Shown here one piece after another: positions 41,171 through 52,871 of a stretch of DNA of 64,000 bases. The stretch's first letter is position 1, and each line of letters begins with the position of its first letter. The position numbers were made by a program, and so were the translations under genes. Below the pieces are notes generated by a model. That model had not been told where the DNA came from, did no database searches, and was given only the letters and a program-made list of their open reading frames with translations. Source of the DNA: Boletus sp. NGJ (taxonomy: Eukaryota > Basidiomycota > Agaricomycetes > Boletales > Boletaceae). The DNA is taken from positions 124,001-188,000 of the forward strand of contig JAGTXK010000243.1 of NCBI GenBank assembly GCA_019096195.1, written 5' to 3'.

Positions 41171-42069
41171 TCAAGTTAACGATCGCACGGCGCTCCTTTC
41201 CACGTTGTCCTTGGCCGCGGCCATAGCACGTTCCAGTGCCACCGCCCGTGCCCGCGCAGCGTGCTTCTGCTTCCTTGACCTCTTATTCGGGACGCCGTTC
41301 CATCCTCTTCGCTTCCTTCTGTGCCGCGCTGTCTGTCTGAGGCTAATCCTTCGTCTATGTCTTTGCAGGCAGAGGGCGGCGTTTGGAACATTGTTGGGTC
41401 GATGGGTCTCCCCGCGAGGTGTTTTTCGAACCTGGTTGTTGGGCCAGTTCGCTCGCGGGCGAAGATGGTGGGAGAGGCGGCACGCTTGGACGTCTGACTC
41501 GTCGATGTGGACATGGAAGGCGGTGGCGGCGCTGGGCCACTCATGCTTGCCATTGGCATAGAGCTGGAGGAGGCGCGGTGCGAGCTATACGGCGTTGCCG
41601 GGCCAGCTGCTCCCGCAGCGTCATTTTCATGACACTTAGTGCCACTTCCACAGAGAGACTCCGAGGTCCCACCGTTAGCCATGTGAGCAAAAGCTTTAGA
41701 GTCAATCTCTTCCCAAGTGTCTTAACATCACGTGCATTACCCCAGGACGGAAGTGCGGACATCTGAACAATGACGCTTTGCATCTCCACGTAGGTCGGTG
41801 TGGTCCTTGAGGTCTTGTCGTAGAGTTCGGGGACTATGATCGGGCTCTTCTGCGGGTCCTTATTAAGGAGCATCAGACATTGCTCTGGGGACATATTCTG
41901 GAAAATAATCTCCTCGTAGAAACGACTGGAGAGCCGGGGTTAGGGGAGAGGACCGAAAAAAAGGGGATGTGGTACGTCGTTTTCGTCCATGTGCGACGCT
42001 CACCTTCTCCATGTCTCTCGCTTTCTGGCCCTCACGGTACGTTCGAGAAACGCGCATCTGCTCGGTCAC
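41171..42069 (-). pseudogene. C-terminal part of a fungal AAA+ ATPase gene
   Basis: Minus-strand reading gives IFQNMSPEQCLMLLN, PIIVPELYDKTSRTTPTYVE and MSALPSWGNARDVKTL, the C-terminal sensor-2 region of CbxX/CfqX-like AAA+ proteins of agaricomycetes. An LSVEVALSVMK helix, a Ser/Pro linker and a charged tail ending AVRSLT at 41171 follow. The nucleotide-binding core (Walker A/B) is not recognisable upstream, so the gene appears truncated or decayed. An unrecognised split over long introns is less likely. Confidence 0.5.
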
Positions 42070-43881
42070 GCACCCATTCCTTGGCTGTCATTGACAACTC
42101 GGATGCGGCGTCGCCCACCACGATCTCCCCTCAACCCAATCGTTTGTCTGTGCTCCGGCGTTCTTGAGAATCAACTAGTCGCTCTCGTGCTAAACTGCAT
42201 AAAGGATCTGCACGGCACATGACGATCCTCATCGCGTATATCCTCCACGTCCGAACGTGAAATAGGGCACAGGACCGAGGGGTGGTTGCTAACGCGCAGC
42301 TCAGTTACATGTGTCGTCGCGATCACGTCGAGGAGCACCACTGCGTTCGTTTTCGGTCGATTGTACTCATACACGCAAGTCCGCTGCTTATGTGGACATC
42401 ACAACGTACCAGGCGAGCACGGCGTGGATGCGTGGTCGATGCGACAGGTGGGGCACGCCAAGTGAAGTGCGCCCACCAAAGGTTCCAGGCAATTTGCCGA
42501 TTTGGTATTTTTTTCTTGTTTTCAGGGTGCGGAATGTCGGGTCGATAGGATAACGCCAACCCAACGACACGTATACGGCGAGATCAATATCAATACCTAG
42601 CACACGCCGCATCGTCCAAGGGTATTTATTGTATAATTTGCCCAAACATGGAATTAACTTGCAATTTTGTCAATAAAAGTGAACAGAACTTCAAGTTTTA
42701 CCTCGCGACTATATTTTGTTAGCTTGGCTGCACATTCACGTTGATTCCAAACTTTGATCATGCCGTTGTGTCACAGGTTTGTCGATTGCATTGTACTGCT
42801 TATGCAAAATATCAGTTTCTATAGCACTTTGTAGCCATGACGTTCCTCATTTGGATTTCCCACCGATTAAAAGAAACATGTTATGGTATTCGGCAGTCAG
42901 GCAAGGTGCCAATACACGAGCGCAGGTGCAATGGATTTTCGTAGGTTGTGGCAAAGGCAGCAAACCCGCTTCTCTGACCAAGCGTGACAGATATCTAAAG
43001 CAAGAAATTCGACACACTCTCCACATTCCATTCCGCCGCAAGGACGACTAGCCATCAGTCTACATGGTAATCCGCACTCTATGTTTCTATGCCATAATAT
43101 AATACAAGCACTTGACCATACGAAGCAGTGCCGAGCGAAGGTGGAACTCGGTATCAGTGTGTGACTGACCGTGTGACTTGTGTGACTTTCCATTACCCCG
43201 AATCCGCCGAACTTGAAATTACTACCATCGTATCAGCAAATGCAACACTGCCCACAGTCGAAATGATACCCTTCGTTGCACTCATTTGTGTTACACCGAT
43301 CAGTTAATCAGCGATGTTTTAGCGACGTGGGATGAAGACCGTCGACAATGGGAAAATCAAGACATTCTTACATACTGTAAGCGCCGAGGGCTGCGAAGGT
43401 GACACACACTTTCGTATTTGCATGATGATCAATCATCGATTAATCATTCTCGCCGCTGCTAAGCTACCTTGACTATGCATAACCACACTTCTCCATTGTT
43501 CTACAGCAAAATACCCTATAAATTGACTGGTGTCGCAGCGGTTGGCTTCGGTTGTCTCCCAGATTGGTGAGTCCGGCCACTGCAACTCCCTGTTTGCAGA
43601 GACTCACAATAGCCTCCATGTTGTACTGGTAGATAGCACAGCGGACGCTGCGCCTCTCCACTTGCCTCCAAAAAGCCAAGCCGAAAGCCGAAGGCAGGTT
43701 GTCCAACTACTCCGCTCATTGTGGCTGTGAGGTACGTCGCCCAGGCTGGCTGTGTGATGACTACACCGCAGCCGGCAATGAAAGCTGTGTCTAAAGCCGC
43801 CTATCTTTCAGATATAACATACTCCCACGTCCTGTCTTACCCCGCACAAACACAACCCAGGGCTGCTGATCATCGACCACC
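42070..43881. other. Region without a recognised gene
   Basis: About 1.8 kb. Minus-strand frames at 42171-42645 may be remnants of the AAA+ gene upstream part but lack its motifs. The rest is AT-richer intergenic DNA and the upstream region of DUF6699 gene 3. Confidence 0.45.
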
Positions 43882-44775
43882 ATGTCTGGTCCATACATCT
43901 ATACCCCGCCATACGTCCTTACCCCCTTGGCTTTCGAGCCCACTCCATATCTCGGGTACGGCACCTACACACAACGTTCGCCATTCATCCCTCCCGCTTC
44001 ACTCTATCCATCCTCCCCATTCCCCCCGGCATCCCCGCGTCTCAGACCCGCCACACCTCAGGGTGTGCGTTTCGATGAACCCTACTGGAACCCCCCCTCC
44101 CGTGCCCGCAGACCGTCCTGGCATGGCGGGATGCCACCCAGCCCTTTCCTTTCAACCCCGCCCTCACCGGGCAATACCCGCAGACGGTCCTTTGGTGGGG
44201 GTTACCGGCCATGGGAATCTGCCACCCCATGGTCAGGCTCCTCTCCCCACTTTCAGATCCATCCCCTCCTCAACGGAGAAGCTCCCCGCATGGATTTTTA
44301 CTTTGATCTCGCCTCGCCGTCCTTTACCCCACTCCTATGGGCCGGTCATGGACAATCTGCTCTTATTTCGGGGGACGATCTTCGTGAGCCCGCGACGTAC
44401 CCGTCCATTCCGCAGATGCGCATCTCCCACGACGCCATTCCACAGTGGCCGATTGACCTGGCGTTTCATTATGACGGATATACCGCTCCCACTACGTCGT
44501 CTTCGATCACGCTCGGCGACGTCCTCTACATGATCCACTCCTCGCTTCACAGACAGATCACACATCAAGACTGGGCTCAGCTCAGCGCATCCGAGGAGAC
44601 TGCGATCACGCGAGCGTATACTCGGAGATACCGCAGTGTGCCATCGTCTGCACAGGTGGAGGCGAGCCAGGGAGTGAAGCGCATCGACTACATGCTGGAC
44701 AGACACGTCTTCAGAGGGTTGATCAGAACACATGATGAGGATGGTCTTTACCACTGGAGATTGATCACTGCCTGA
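43882..44775 (+). CDS. DUF6699-type protein 3
   Basis: Intron-free 297-aa frame; ATG in a good fungal context (CCACCATGT). The N-terminal 150 residues are Pro/Tyr/Arg-rich. The C-terminal domain has WPIDLAFHYDG, SITLGDVLYMIHSSLHRQIT, DWAQLS and GVKRIDYMLDRHVFRGL, ending YHWRLITA. Compared with gene 1 the central strand is longer. Confidence 0.75.
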   Translation: MSGPYIYTPPYVLTPLAFEPTPYLGYGTYTQRSPFIPPASLYPSSPFPPASPRLRPATPQGVRFDEPYWNPPSRARRPSWHGGMPPSPFLSTPPSPGNTRRRSFGGGYRPWESATPWSGSSPHFQIHPLLNGEAPRMDFYFDLASPSFTPLLWAGHGQSALISGDDLREPATYPSIPQMRISHDAIPQWPIDLAFHYDGYTAPTTSSSITLGDVLYMIHSSLHRQITHQDWAQLSASEETAITRAYTRRYRSVPSSAQVEASQGVKRIDYMLDRHVFRGLIRTHDEDGLYHWRLITA

Positions 44776-45288
44776 ATGCCGCGTCTGACGCTGGCGACTT
44801 CTCTCTGATGATGATATTTTCCCCCATATACCCACCTGCGATGCCAGGGGGAATAATGTTCGCGCCGATACTGTAACCTACCTATGTGATCTGTATACCA
44901 CATACTGTGCCTTGAAATTTTGAAATAGAATGTACCCCTTACTCACCGAGCCGACGGAGGCAGTGCGAACGTTCTAAGTTCGACCGTTCTCTTCCATGTG
45001 ATCGGAGGTGCCATATGCAAGACATAATGTGACATCGCGTACTGTTCAAACGTTCACGCCCAACCCATCTGACACGCAAGCAGAGTAAATTTACGACATG
45101 AGGCACTGAAGAGAGAGCGAACGACATAACACTGTCTCCAAAGATCCCCACCCCAAACCATTCGAATGGGGACAAGGAAAGGAGGCACGACAAATGAGTT
45201 GGTACCCTAGCTAAAAAGGAAAGAAAATACATGCAGCACAGGCGTTCCACATTCCACCGCGAAGCCGGAAAAGAGGAGTGCGAGGATC
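44776..45288. other. Intergenic region between convergent genes
   Basis: 3' flanks of DUF6699 gene 3 (plus) and the GH5 gene (minus). No feature seen. Confidence 0.5.
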
Positions 45289-47172
45289 TCAGCAATACAC
45301 AGCCTGGAAGTCGAGGTTTGCGTCGCGAATGGCTTGCACATAACCGTGTTCTAAAAAACACACAGCAAAAAAAGAACATCAGCCCAGGCCGACCCCAAGA
45401 GATCCGCAAGGACGAGAGGGCAAACGAAATCAAGATTGTGACGAGGCCGCGTGCCTTACCATATTCCCAAAGATTGTTGCTAAACCCGTTTTCGACGCCG
45501 TGCTCATGTACCCTCTTCTTCTTCCACAGACCCTGGAATCCGAGCTCAGAGACCACATGCTGCTGTGCAATGTCGTGCAAAAGAAATCGGTAAGCATCTC
45601 CCCAACCTTGGTCATATCCCTTGCTAAAACGCCAATGTTCGTAATGTCCTGGGTACTGAGCCCAATAGGAAGTATGTTGACCTTGAAACCATCATGAGAA
45701 ACAAAGGCTGCGAAGGAGCCAAAAATTGTACTAACCGATAGCCTGACCCAACGCGGTAGCCTTTCTCCCCACTTGATCTGGGTCGTCCACAGGAATGTTC
45801 TTACTTGGGTACACACCGACACGATCTGGAAATACGCCCGCTTCCACCGCATCTCTGAAGGACCACCCTTGATCGCCATGGTATTGCTTCTTGTACGTCC
45901 AGAAGAACCACCCTGCACAGTACTGCTCAAACAGAGCAAGCTGTGCAGCAATATACCCCACTCGTTCTTCTCGTTCGTCGATGGGACCTTGCAGTGAACC
46001 AGGGTTCAGCGCGCCAGACCATTCCCCAACCACAAGCGCCCCCCCAGCATCCTCAAGTACACCTGCTACACGCGCGAACGTCTGCGGCGTCGCTGCATTA
46101 GGATCCACGAGCGATATGGAATGCTGTGTGGCTGGCGTCGAGATATCCGCTGGCGTAAAACAGCGATAGAGGTGGTGGTCTAGACAAATTGGTGCGGTGG
46201 ATTCAGGAAGCGATTTGACAAAGTGGGCATAATCATCAGACATCCAACAATCAGAGATGTAGATGGGTAACCCCGGGTCGACGGCGCGTAGCTCCTTTAT
46301 CGCTTTTCGGTACCAGTCCTTCAACGTGGAATGGGACGATGGCTTTGGCTCGTTGAGCAACTCGATCCCAATGATATTTCTGATCGGGGGATCATGCTCC
46401 GAGCGCAGCGACCGCACCGCAGACAGCAAGGTGCGAAGGACACGGACGGTAAGCTCCAGATTGGATCGAGTGGTGAATAGAACTGTGGGTAAGGAAGTCC
46501 CCGAGTGAGAATCTTCATTCTGCTTCCCAGGGGCCGAGTGCAGGTCTACATGCTGTATTAGGAAGGTAGAAGGGAAGGGGAGAATCACAGACCGAATAGA
46601 ACACCGATGCGATATTGCTGAGCGATCTCGACTGCTCGCACAAGTCGGGCCCAAGCACCCTCAAATACATGGTCAAGACCATGGAAATCCGTCCCTGAAA
46701 GCAAGGAATGATCAAGACTGCATAGGTGATAATATCCAATCTGCATGCGTGGTCTAGTGGAGGGTATACCTAGGTGGGAGGACAGAGCGTACTGGGATCC
46801 GCACGGCGTTTATGCCCCTGGCGGCGAGCCATTCGAAATCCTTGTTCGTGATCCAAGTATCCCAATGGTGCTCTAGGATTTCCTTCGCGCGAGAGCCCCT
46901 GGCGACATCCAAGTCGCTCTGCCCAGGATGTACTGCCTGAGCGAACGGTGTATCTGCGATCCATCGCTCCAGGACAAACCAACATCCTGTCCGCTCGGTG
47001 ATCAAATTCGAGGCGTGAACACCGGCTCCTTACCGAGGTTTACACCCCTCTGTTTCCGATAACGAAAGACCTGTTCGACAGTGACAAGATTACCGACATC
47101 TACGGATGTGCCTCCTCGCGAATGGCCAACATGCTTAAGCTTGTTTAGAATCTTTCCAAAGGCTGGGCTCAT
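45289..47172 (-). CDS. GH5 exo-beta-1,3-glucanase-like protein
   Basis: Six exons: 47034-47172, 46793-46986, 46593-46740, 45736-46545, 45460-45681 and 45289-45350. All phases match and give 524 aa. The order GVNLG-CWFVLERWIA, VRIPIGYYHL, VLFDLHSAPGKQNEDSHSG, LLNEP (acid/base Glu, about residue 225) and VVGEWSGAL (nucleophile Glu, about 334) is the GH5_9 glucan 1,3-beta-glucosidase pattern. The tail HYEHWRFSKGYDQGWGDAYR then a C-terminal EHGYVQAIRDANLDF resembles the EXG3-like intracellular branch. No signal peptide is evident. Likely cell-wall glucan metabolism. Confidence 0.85.
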
Positions 47173-48677
47173 GTCGTCGGCGGTGAATGTCAGTTTTGAA
47201 ATGAGGGTGAAGTTTGTCTTTTGTTTGGATCAGAAAGTAAACAAGGTTCAACGGCCTTGCCACCTCAACGTGTTGCTTCATGTTCCCCTACTTCTGAGTG
47301 TGCTCTCGCTATTTCTAACCTTGGATCGTAAAAGTCGATGCGTTCTACGCCACGAGACCGCTCAAGTTGGTCAGAACAATCTACTCGCTGTCCCGCCATA
47401 CATGGAATATACATCGCCTCGACCAGGAAAAAATTCCCTTCCCTCTTACTCTGATTCAAATATCTTCTGTGAGGGTATGATGCGATCAGAGCGCTCCGTA
47501 GTCAAGCCTTTGTGGGCAGTGAGATAGCTCTCCCATCCGACCGATTTCAAAGCCGGTCTGACCACCCACCGGTAGCGATAGTACTGGCCTGAATCCAGAA
47601 TGGGGGTCCAGTTGACCCACTAGCAATATTTCCTGGAACGCTTCCGTCTCGCGTGACGGGAGAATTCAAACTACAAGGATACGATCAGCGATCGACCAGG
47701 AGAGCAATCATCATCTTCATTTCGGCTAAGTTAGCCTGTTAAATGACTTGATGCCTCCTGGAGGCCGGTTGCCAGCGTATCTTTTTTTTTTCTTATCGTG
47801 CAGCGGTTCTAGACCAGAGCCGCAGCGCCAGTAATTCCGCCTTTTCACCCGTTCATTTCGCTTTCTCCCAAAAACCATCCAACTGGTCACCGGGTTCCGC
47901 CCGACGAAAAAGACTCTGATACTGCCTCGCGTTATTCATGTGTGCATCTCCCTTTGCAGATAGGTTAGGCTGGGGATTGAAGAGCACCACGAAATCTAAA
48001 TGAAAACACCCGTGAGGCAAGCGAGTTCTGATAGTGAGGTTTGGCGGACTAACACGGTTAAATGTTCAAGGGAACAATTCTAGGGATGATTGCGCTGGTC
48101 AAGCGATAGAACATACCCACGGGGCGGTCGCGTCGTATGCGCCACTCAATGACCGTAAATGGCGAACATGCGGTCACCATGCGCCATCGGGAAGCAGCTG
48201 CGGGTGATCAACTCAACACACGACGCCTCAAGGCAAACCTACAAATCACACTCATCACCCTCCTTAGCAAACCCGCTTCAAGTTTACCTCAGCTGTCCCC
48301 CAAATCACCTCCGAATATCTGGCCCAAGCCGGTCCCATGACCGCACGGACTCTCCGGACAAATCGAAGACGTGATAATAGGTCCTACTTGCATCAAGAAA
48401 TCCCTGCAACCTTCTTTGCGTCGCATTTTCGGCATGAGACCCTCCTAAGCATCCGGAGGAACCCGCCACTTTTCTGGGGGTCCTTTTACTTCAATTCATC
48501 GCTTTGGAACATGTCTAGAGCGTGGAATAATGTTCATTCAAGACCCTTAAATCTTCTTACCACGCATACAGTATATAAGTAGTCGAGCGCCAACCATCGA
48601 ACTTCTCCATCCTCCATCCAGTGGACTCTGTTTGACGATACACGACCTTGCGTTCACGACCCACTCAACGAAAAATC
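47173..48677. other. Intergenic region between divergent genes
   Basis: About 1.5 kb between the GH5 gene (minus) and DUF6699 gene 4 (plus); both promoters must lie here. No further gene recognised. Confidence 0.5.
48572..48578 (+). promoter_or_regulatory. TATA-like box of DUF6699 gene 4
   Basis: TATATAA lies 100 bases before ATG 48678. Confidence 0.45.
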
Positions 48678-49975
48678 ATGACCTCCTACTTGCGCTACAT
48701 CTTTGGCGGATACTCTCGTGACAGCTCTCCTTCCCGCGAGCAGTCTTCAAAGTCTCACTGGCGCTCTCGCTCCCAGCCAACCCAGAACTATATTTACGCG
48801 ACTCCGAGTGCAGCTTCTGGTGGACCCACTTCCCCACCGCGCTTGAAGACCAAACGTAGCAATAGCTACTCTGCTCGCACCACCACTCCCTCGCCATTGC
48901 GGTACAACGCCTTCGACACGGCTGCACAGGCGTCCAGTTCCTCTGGCGAAGTCAGGTATAGGACGTCATCCAAGGCTGAACGGTCGCCATTGTACCGGCG
49001 TGCGAGTTACAAGTCTTCTGAGCATCGTACGTCTTTGCATATACCGATTCTTTGTTGACTGACCTTCCTTGGACAAAGTCGCGCACTATGCCATGCCGCA
49101 CACCCCTTCCATGACACCGTCCGTGTCGTTTGGGCCGTCGTCTCGAACCAATTCGAGCTCGTCACTCCATCCCGGATCCGCTCCTCCTGGGTCATCCGCT
49201 GGTAGCTCTTCGCACCATGTGAGATATGAACGCCGACCGTCGTTGAGGCATTATTCAGCTTGGCAAGGTAGCGTGTCTTCGGCCACAGGATCCGTGCATT
49301 CTCGTACGTTATACCATACTCGCAGCGATTCGCCTACTTTAACTGATCCACCCAACTCACCCTTCAGACGCAGGCAGCGCAGATCCCAAAATTCGCTACC
49401 ACCCAAATTCGCTACACATGCACCCGCTATTTGCGTCGACACGGCTGCATAGCGCACCTATCTCATACGACGTCACGTACACTCCTTCCTCACGTACCGT
49501 CCTTGACCGTACAACACATACCGCCGTGCCTACGCACACGCTCTCCCAGCCGGCCACGGACCCGCCGACACCGGCAGCTTCGCGTCTGGTTCTCCGCTCT
49601 GACAAGTTCCCATGGCCAGTCATCGCTGGTTCCTCTACCTCATCCCCAACCGGTACCGGTTTCTACGTTGGCGGTTCCTCGAGCAAATCCAGTCGGTCGT
49701 CGAATATCACCAACCTGGACCTGCTCTATTCTCTCCATGCCACGCTTCTCACGCGGGTAACTCCACAGGAGTGGGAGGCGCTGGGCCATGGCGGTCGTGC
49801 CCAGCGCAAGGTCACTCGCGCATACGAAAAGCGATGCACCAAAATGGGCGGTGGATGGGAAGGCGGCGTCCGTCGTCTGGACTGGTTGCATGGCAAAACG
49901 AGGCTGATCGGCATCGAGGTGGAGAAGCACAGTAACGGTCACAGCACGGGCAAGCTCGTCTTTGGAAAAGCTTGA
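48678..49975 (+). CDS. DUF6699-type protein 4
   Basis: Three exons, 48678-49026, 49079-49303 and 49368-49975, all joined in phase 1, give 393 aa. The long N-terminal half is Ser/Arg-rich. The domain shows PISYDVTY, FPWPVI, NITNLDLLYSLHATLLTRV, EWEAL and GGVRRLDWLHGKTRLIGI. Intron 2 has a TTAACTGAT branch-like site and a CTTCAG acceptor. It is the most diverged of the four members. Confidence 0.7.
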
Positions 49976-51520
49976 TTTCGCTTTATATGCACACACTCCT
50001 TTTCCATCCACTTCTCTTCTTTTTTTTTTGGCTTGATCGTTGCACATCTGCCTTTTTTTTTTTTTTTTTTTGGTTTCATCGGAAAGGACGAGTTTACCTA
50101 GAAAAAAACACACAGCATCTGGCGCATGTGGATCGTCGGTGCTGTTCATGGTGGATTAGGGACTCGCGATTGTATAATTATCACGATCGATCGCTTCGGT
50201 TATCACCTATGTACTGACGCACTTTTATCTGTAATACTATGGTTGGATACCACATGCATCATGGACACGATATAGAACACGCGCATCAACGGGATTCATT
50301 AGAGGAGATTGCCAGTATGTTTTACCCATTTAAATACGCCGTGAAAGAACGCAAAAACTTAAAACGTGGGAGAGGACCCGCATAAAAAGCATCTTGGTAG
50401 GTCGGATCGAGGTAGGGATCTGAATAAATGTGCTTCCTGGAATTTCCTCAAATGCTCACAGGCTCGTATAGCAGGTGACTAGGTTGGTCTTTCAACCGCC
50501 AAAAAAAACGACGCTCGAGGGGAAGAAGGTGTGCAGTACGATAAATCGTCAAGAGACCGTGACGACCCGCAAGGGGTCGTGCTGACGGCATGTTGCAAAG
50601 TACAGGTGGACGGCAAGGGGAATTAATAAAGAACGACCCTAGACTATATCACCCTCATCGAGAAGGCAACTCATTGATTCAAGACCTGACTGGGCCTGCA
50701 GGGACACCCCCGATTTGCGGGGCGCTACACAGCTCCCGCTCTTGCAACGAGCGGCGCTTGAACTCACTTGCCCGGTGGCGTTATCGCTTGACGCCTCTAC
50801 CACAGGCTGTTGAAAGTTGTGATTGGAGGACGTTTAGCTAAAAATCAAGGGTCGATGATTCAGAGGTCGACTCTCCTGGAAGAGCTGCTCAAAACTTCGG
50901 CTCAGTTGGTTGGTGTGTGGCATTGAGGACATCACGACGTGTACTCAGTCTAGACCAGCATGAGATATGCGGAACACCGTCAAAGGGACCGGAATAGCAT
51001 CGTCAAACTGGCAGATCTCATACATTAGGAAGCATCAAGCACCCTTGGAAGCATACAGTCGATGGTACATAAAATAAAGGATCGCATACGGGAAATTAAC
51101 AAATGTCCGAATCCGGAAGATTCCGGCTGAGAATAAATTCTCAACCTTTGTGGCCGCGCGTCGCCATCGCTGGCGATGTTGCGATCCACCACGCTCAAGC
51201 TCCAGGCTCGAGGGTGACTGATGTGTGAAAAATTGTTGTATCTGATGGTGCACCAGTTGTTCGTACGTCCGAGTCACTCCGCATGGGATCGTGGAATGGA
51301 TCTATACAGAAGTCCATCAGATAACGACGCGGTACGATCCCAGCATCGAGCGACTTACTCCCTTGAGCGAATCCATATCGCGCATGATCTAATCTCCATC
51401 CTGAGAGTACTGGCGGACACGAACGGGGCCGAAGAATCTGAGTGGAAAGTAATGAGCTAGGGTGGCACTCGGGATCAGAGATGAAAGGCAGAGCAGGTGA
51501 TGAAGCAGAGTGAACTGGGT
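49976..51520. other. Intergenic region
   Basis: Starts with long T runs (50011-50072), then about 1.4 kb without coding support or recognised RNA genes. Confidence 0.5.
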
Positions 51521-52041
51521 TCATCTCCGTAAGTCTATGGAGTCTCTTCTCACTGCATGTCTACTCAAGTGGCTCTCGTCAGACTACAGCTCCACGGCAC
51601 CAAATTGAATACACGCACAACGAGTTTTGTTCTAAGCCCTCTGATGGTCCGACAAGCGCCACCGATCGAATTCGAAGTCCCTCTGAGGAATTCAAGACAA
51701 TCTTGACGGAGCGTTGTGGCATTATAGGCGCGAGATTGTAAATGGTATGTCAACGTTCTTAGCCTGTGGGAAGGGGAAGTATCGTGAAGCCACAGTGTGG
51801 ATTGGACTTACATTGTGAGATGACGTTCCGTCTGCCTAACAAGCCCAGGTTCTGTCAGGAGGCCATCTTCGACAACCTTTTTGAAGAGCGTCTCTGTTTC
51901 ATCCATCAGGGACTCCAATTCCTTGATCTTGTGGCTCGGAAGATGCGATCGACATATGTTGATGAGAACTGTTAATAGGGATATGGCAGCTGCGACGAAC
52001 CCGAAGATGCTGGAGAAGACGGAGAATGTGCTGGTGCTCAT
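51521..52041 (-). CDS. Small membrane-anchored protein, unknown
   Basis: Three exons, 51812-52041, 51619-51763 and 51521-51583, with matching phases, give 145 aa. An N-terminal membrane segment (FGFVAAAISLLTVLINI, about residues 11-27) is followed by a charged helix (KIKELESLMDETETLFKKVV) and a conserved-looking YNATTLRQDCLEFLRG stretch. Similar short proteins with one membrane segment and a cytosolic coiled helix are common hypotheticals in agaricomycetes. No function known. Confidence 0.6.
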
Positions 52042-52871
52042 CGTGTTTGAGGTGAAAGGGGCTATGAAAGTGGGCTTTTTATTCAACATCCTGTGGCGAA
52101 CACGCCACGACCGTGAGGTAGGCTGCTCGACTCCAGCCCACTACAGACCACGCGCTGACCTCGTGCTCGACTGGGTGTTTGGTCCATCGAAAAAAGTTGT
52201 TAACCCGTCGTGTTGTTGGGAGTCTAGCCTAGTCTAGCTAGCCGTTGGCTATGAACCAAACGATTGATTGCCATTAATTTTAACGTCAATATGTTGCTCT
52301 CAGAATGAGCCTCAGGCTAACGTCAATGGGCTATACGTTCTCGGCATGCGTCAAGCACCTTGCCGACATTTCACTCTGTGCCTGATTTTTGCGGTACTCC
52401 GCGACGGTACTGCACCGCCAGAGCGGCTCTTTTTTTTGAACAGTTTCTACGTGGCTTCTTTGTTCTGGCTGAATGCCTCGAAGACTAGGGCACCAACTCT
52501 GAATTGACTTACCATGAAGCCAACACACCTGTTCAAGGTTCACGTCCGCTTTTGCATAGTCAGCTAGTAGTAACTGTGCCCGAACACAAGGTCCTTTGAC
52601 CTTTTCAGACGAGGCAAGTTCCATCAGAATCCATTTATCGATAGCACATCTATTTTCTGGCATCGCATCAGGAAACCTGAATGTCCAACGTGGTGACTGA
52701 GTTGTGAGTCACCGCGTCATTTATTCATACGTGTCCAGCTATTGATCGTCGTCGCACAGAAAGCAACAAGAAGAGTTGCCAACTGACGGTGCAGGGAAGA
52801 TCGTGAGGTAGGTGTCGCTATCGGCTAATTTTCGACGTTATACTGAGGTTATCGACATGGTAGGGATGTCG
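52042..52871. other. Region with no certain gene
   Basis: A minus-strand frame from ATG 52663 (MPENRCAIDKWILMELASSE) could be the first exon of a small gene ending near 52530, but no continuation was found. The 5' exon of the HET gene should lie in the right part of this stretch. Confidence 0.35.
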
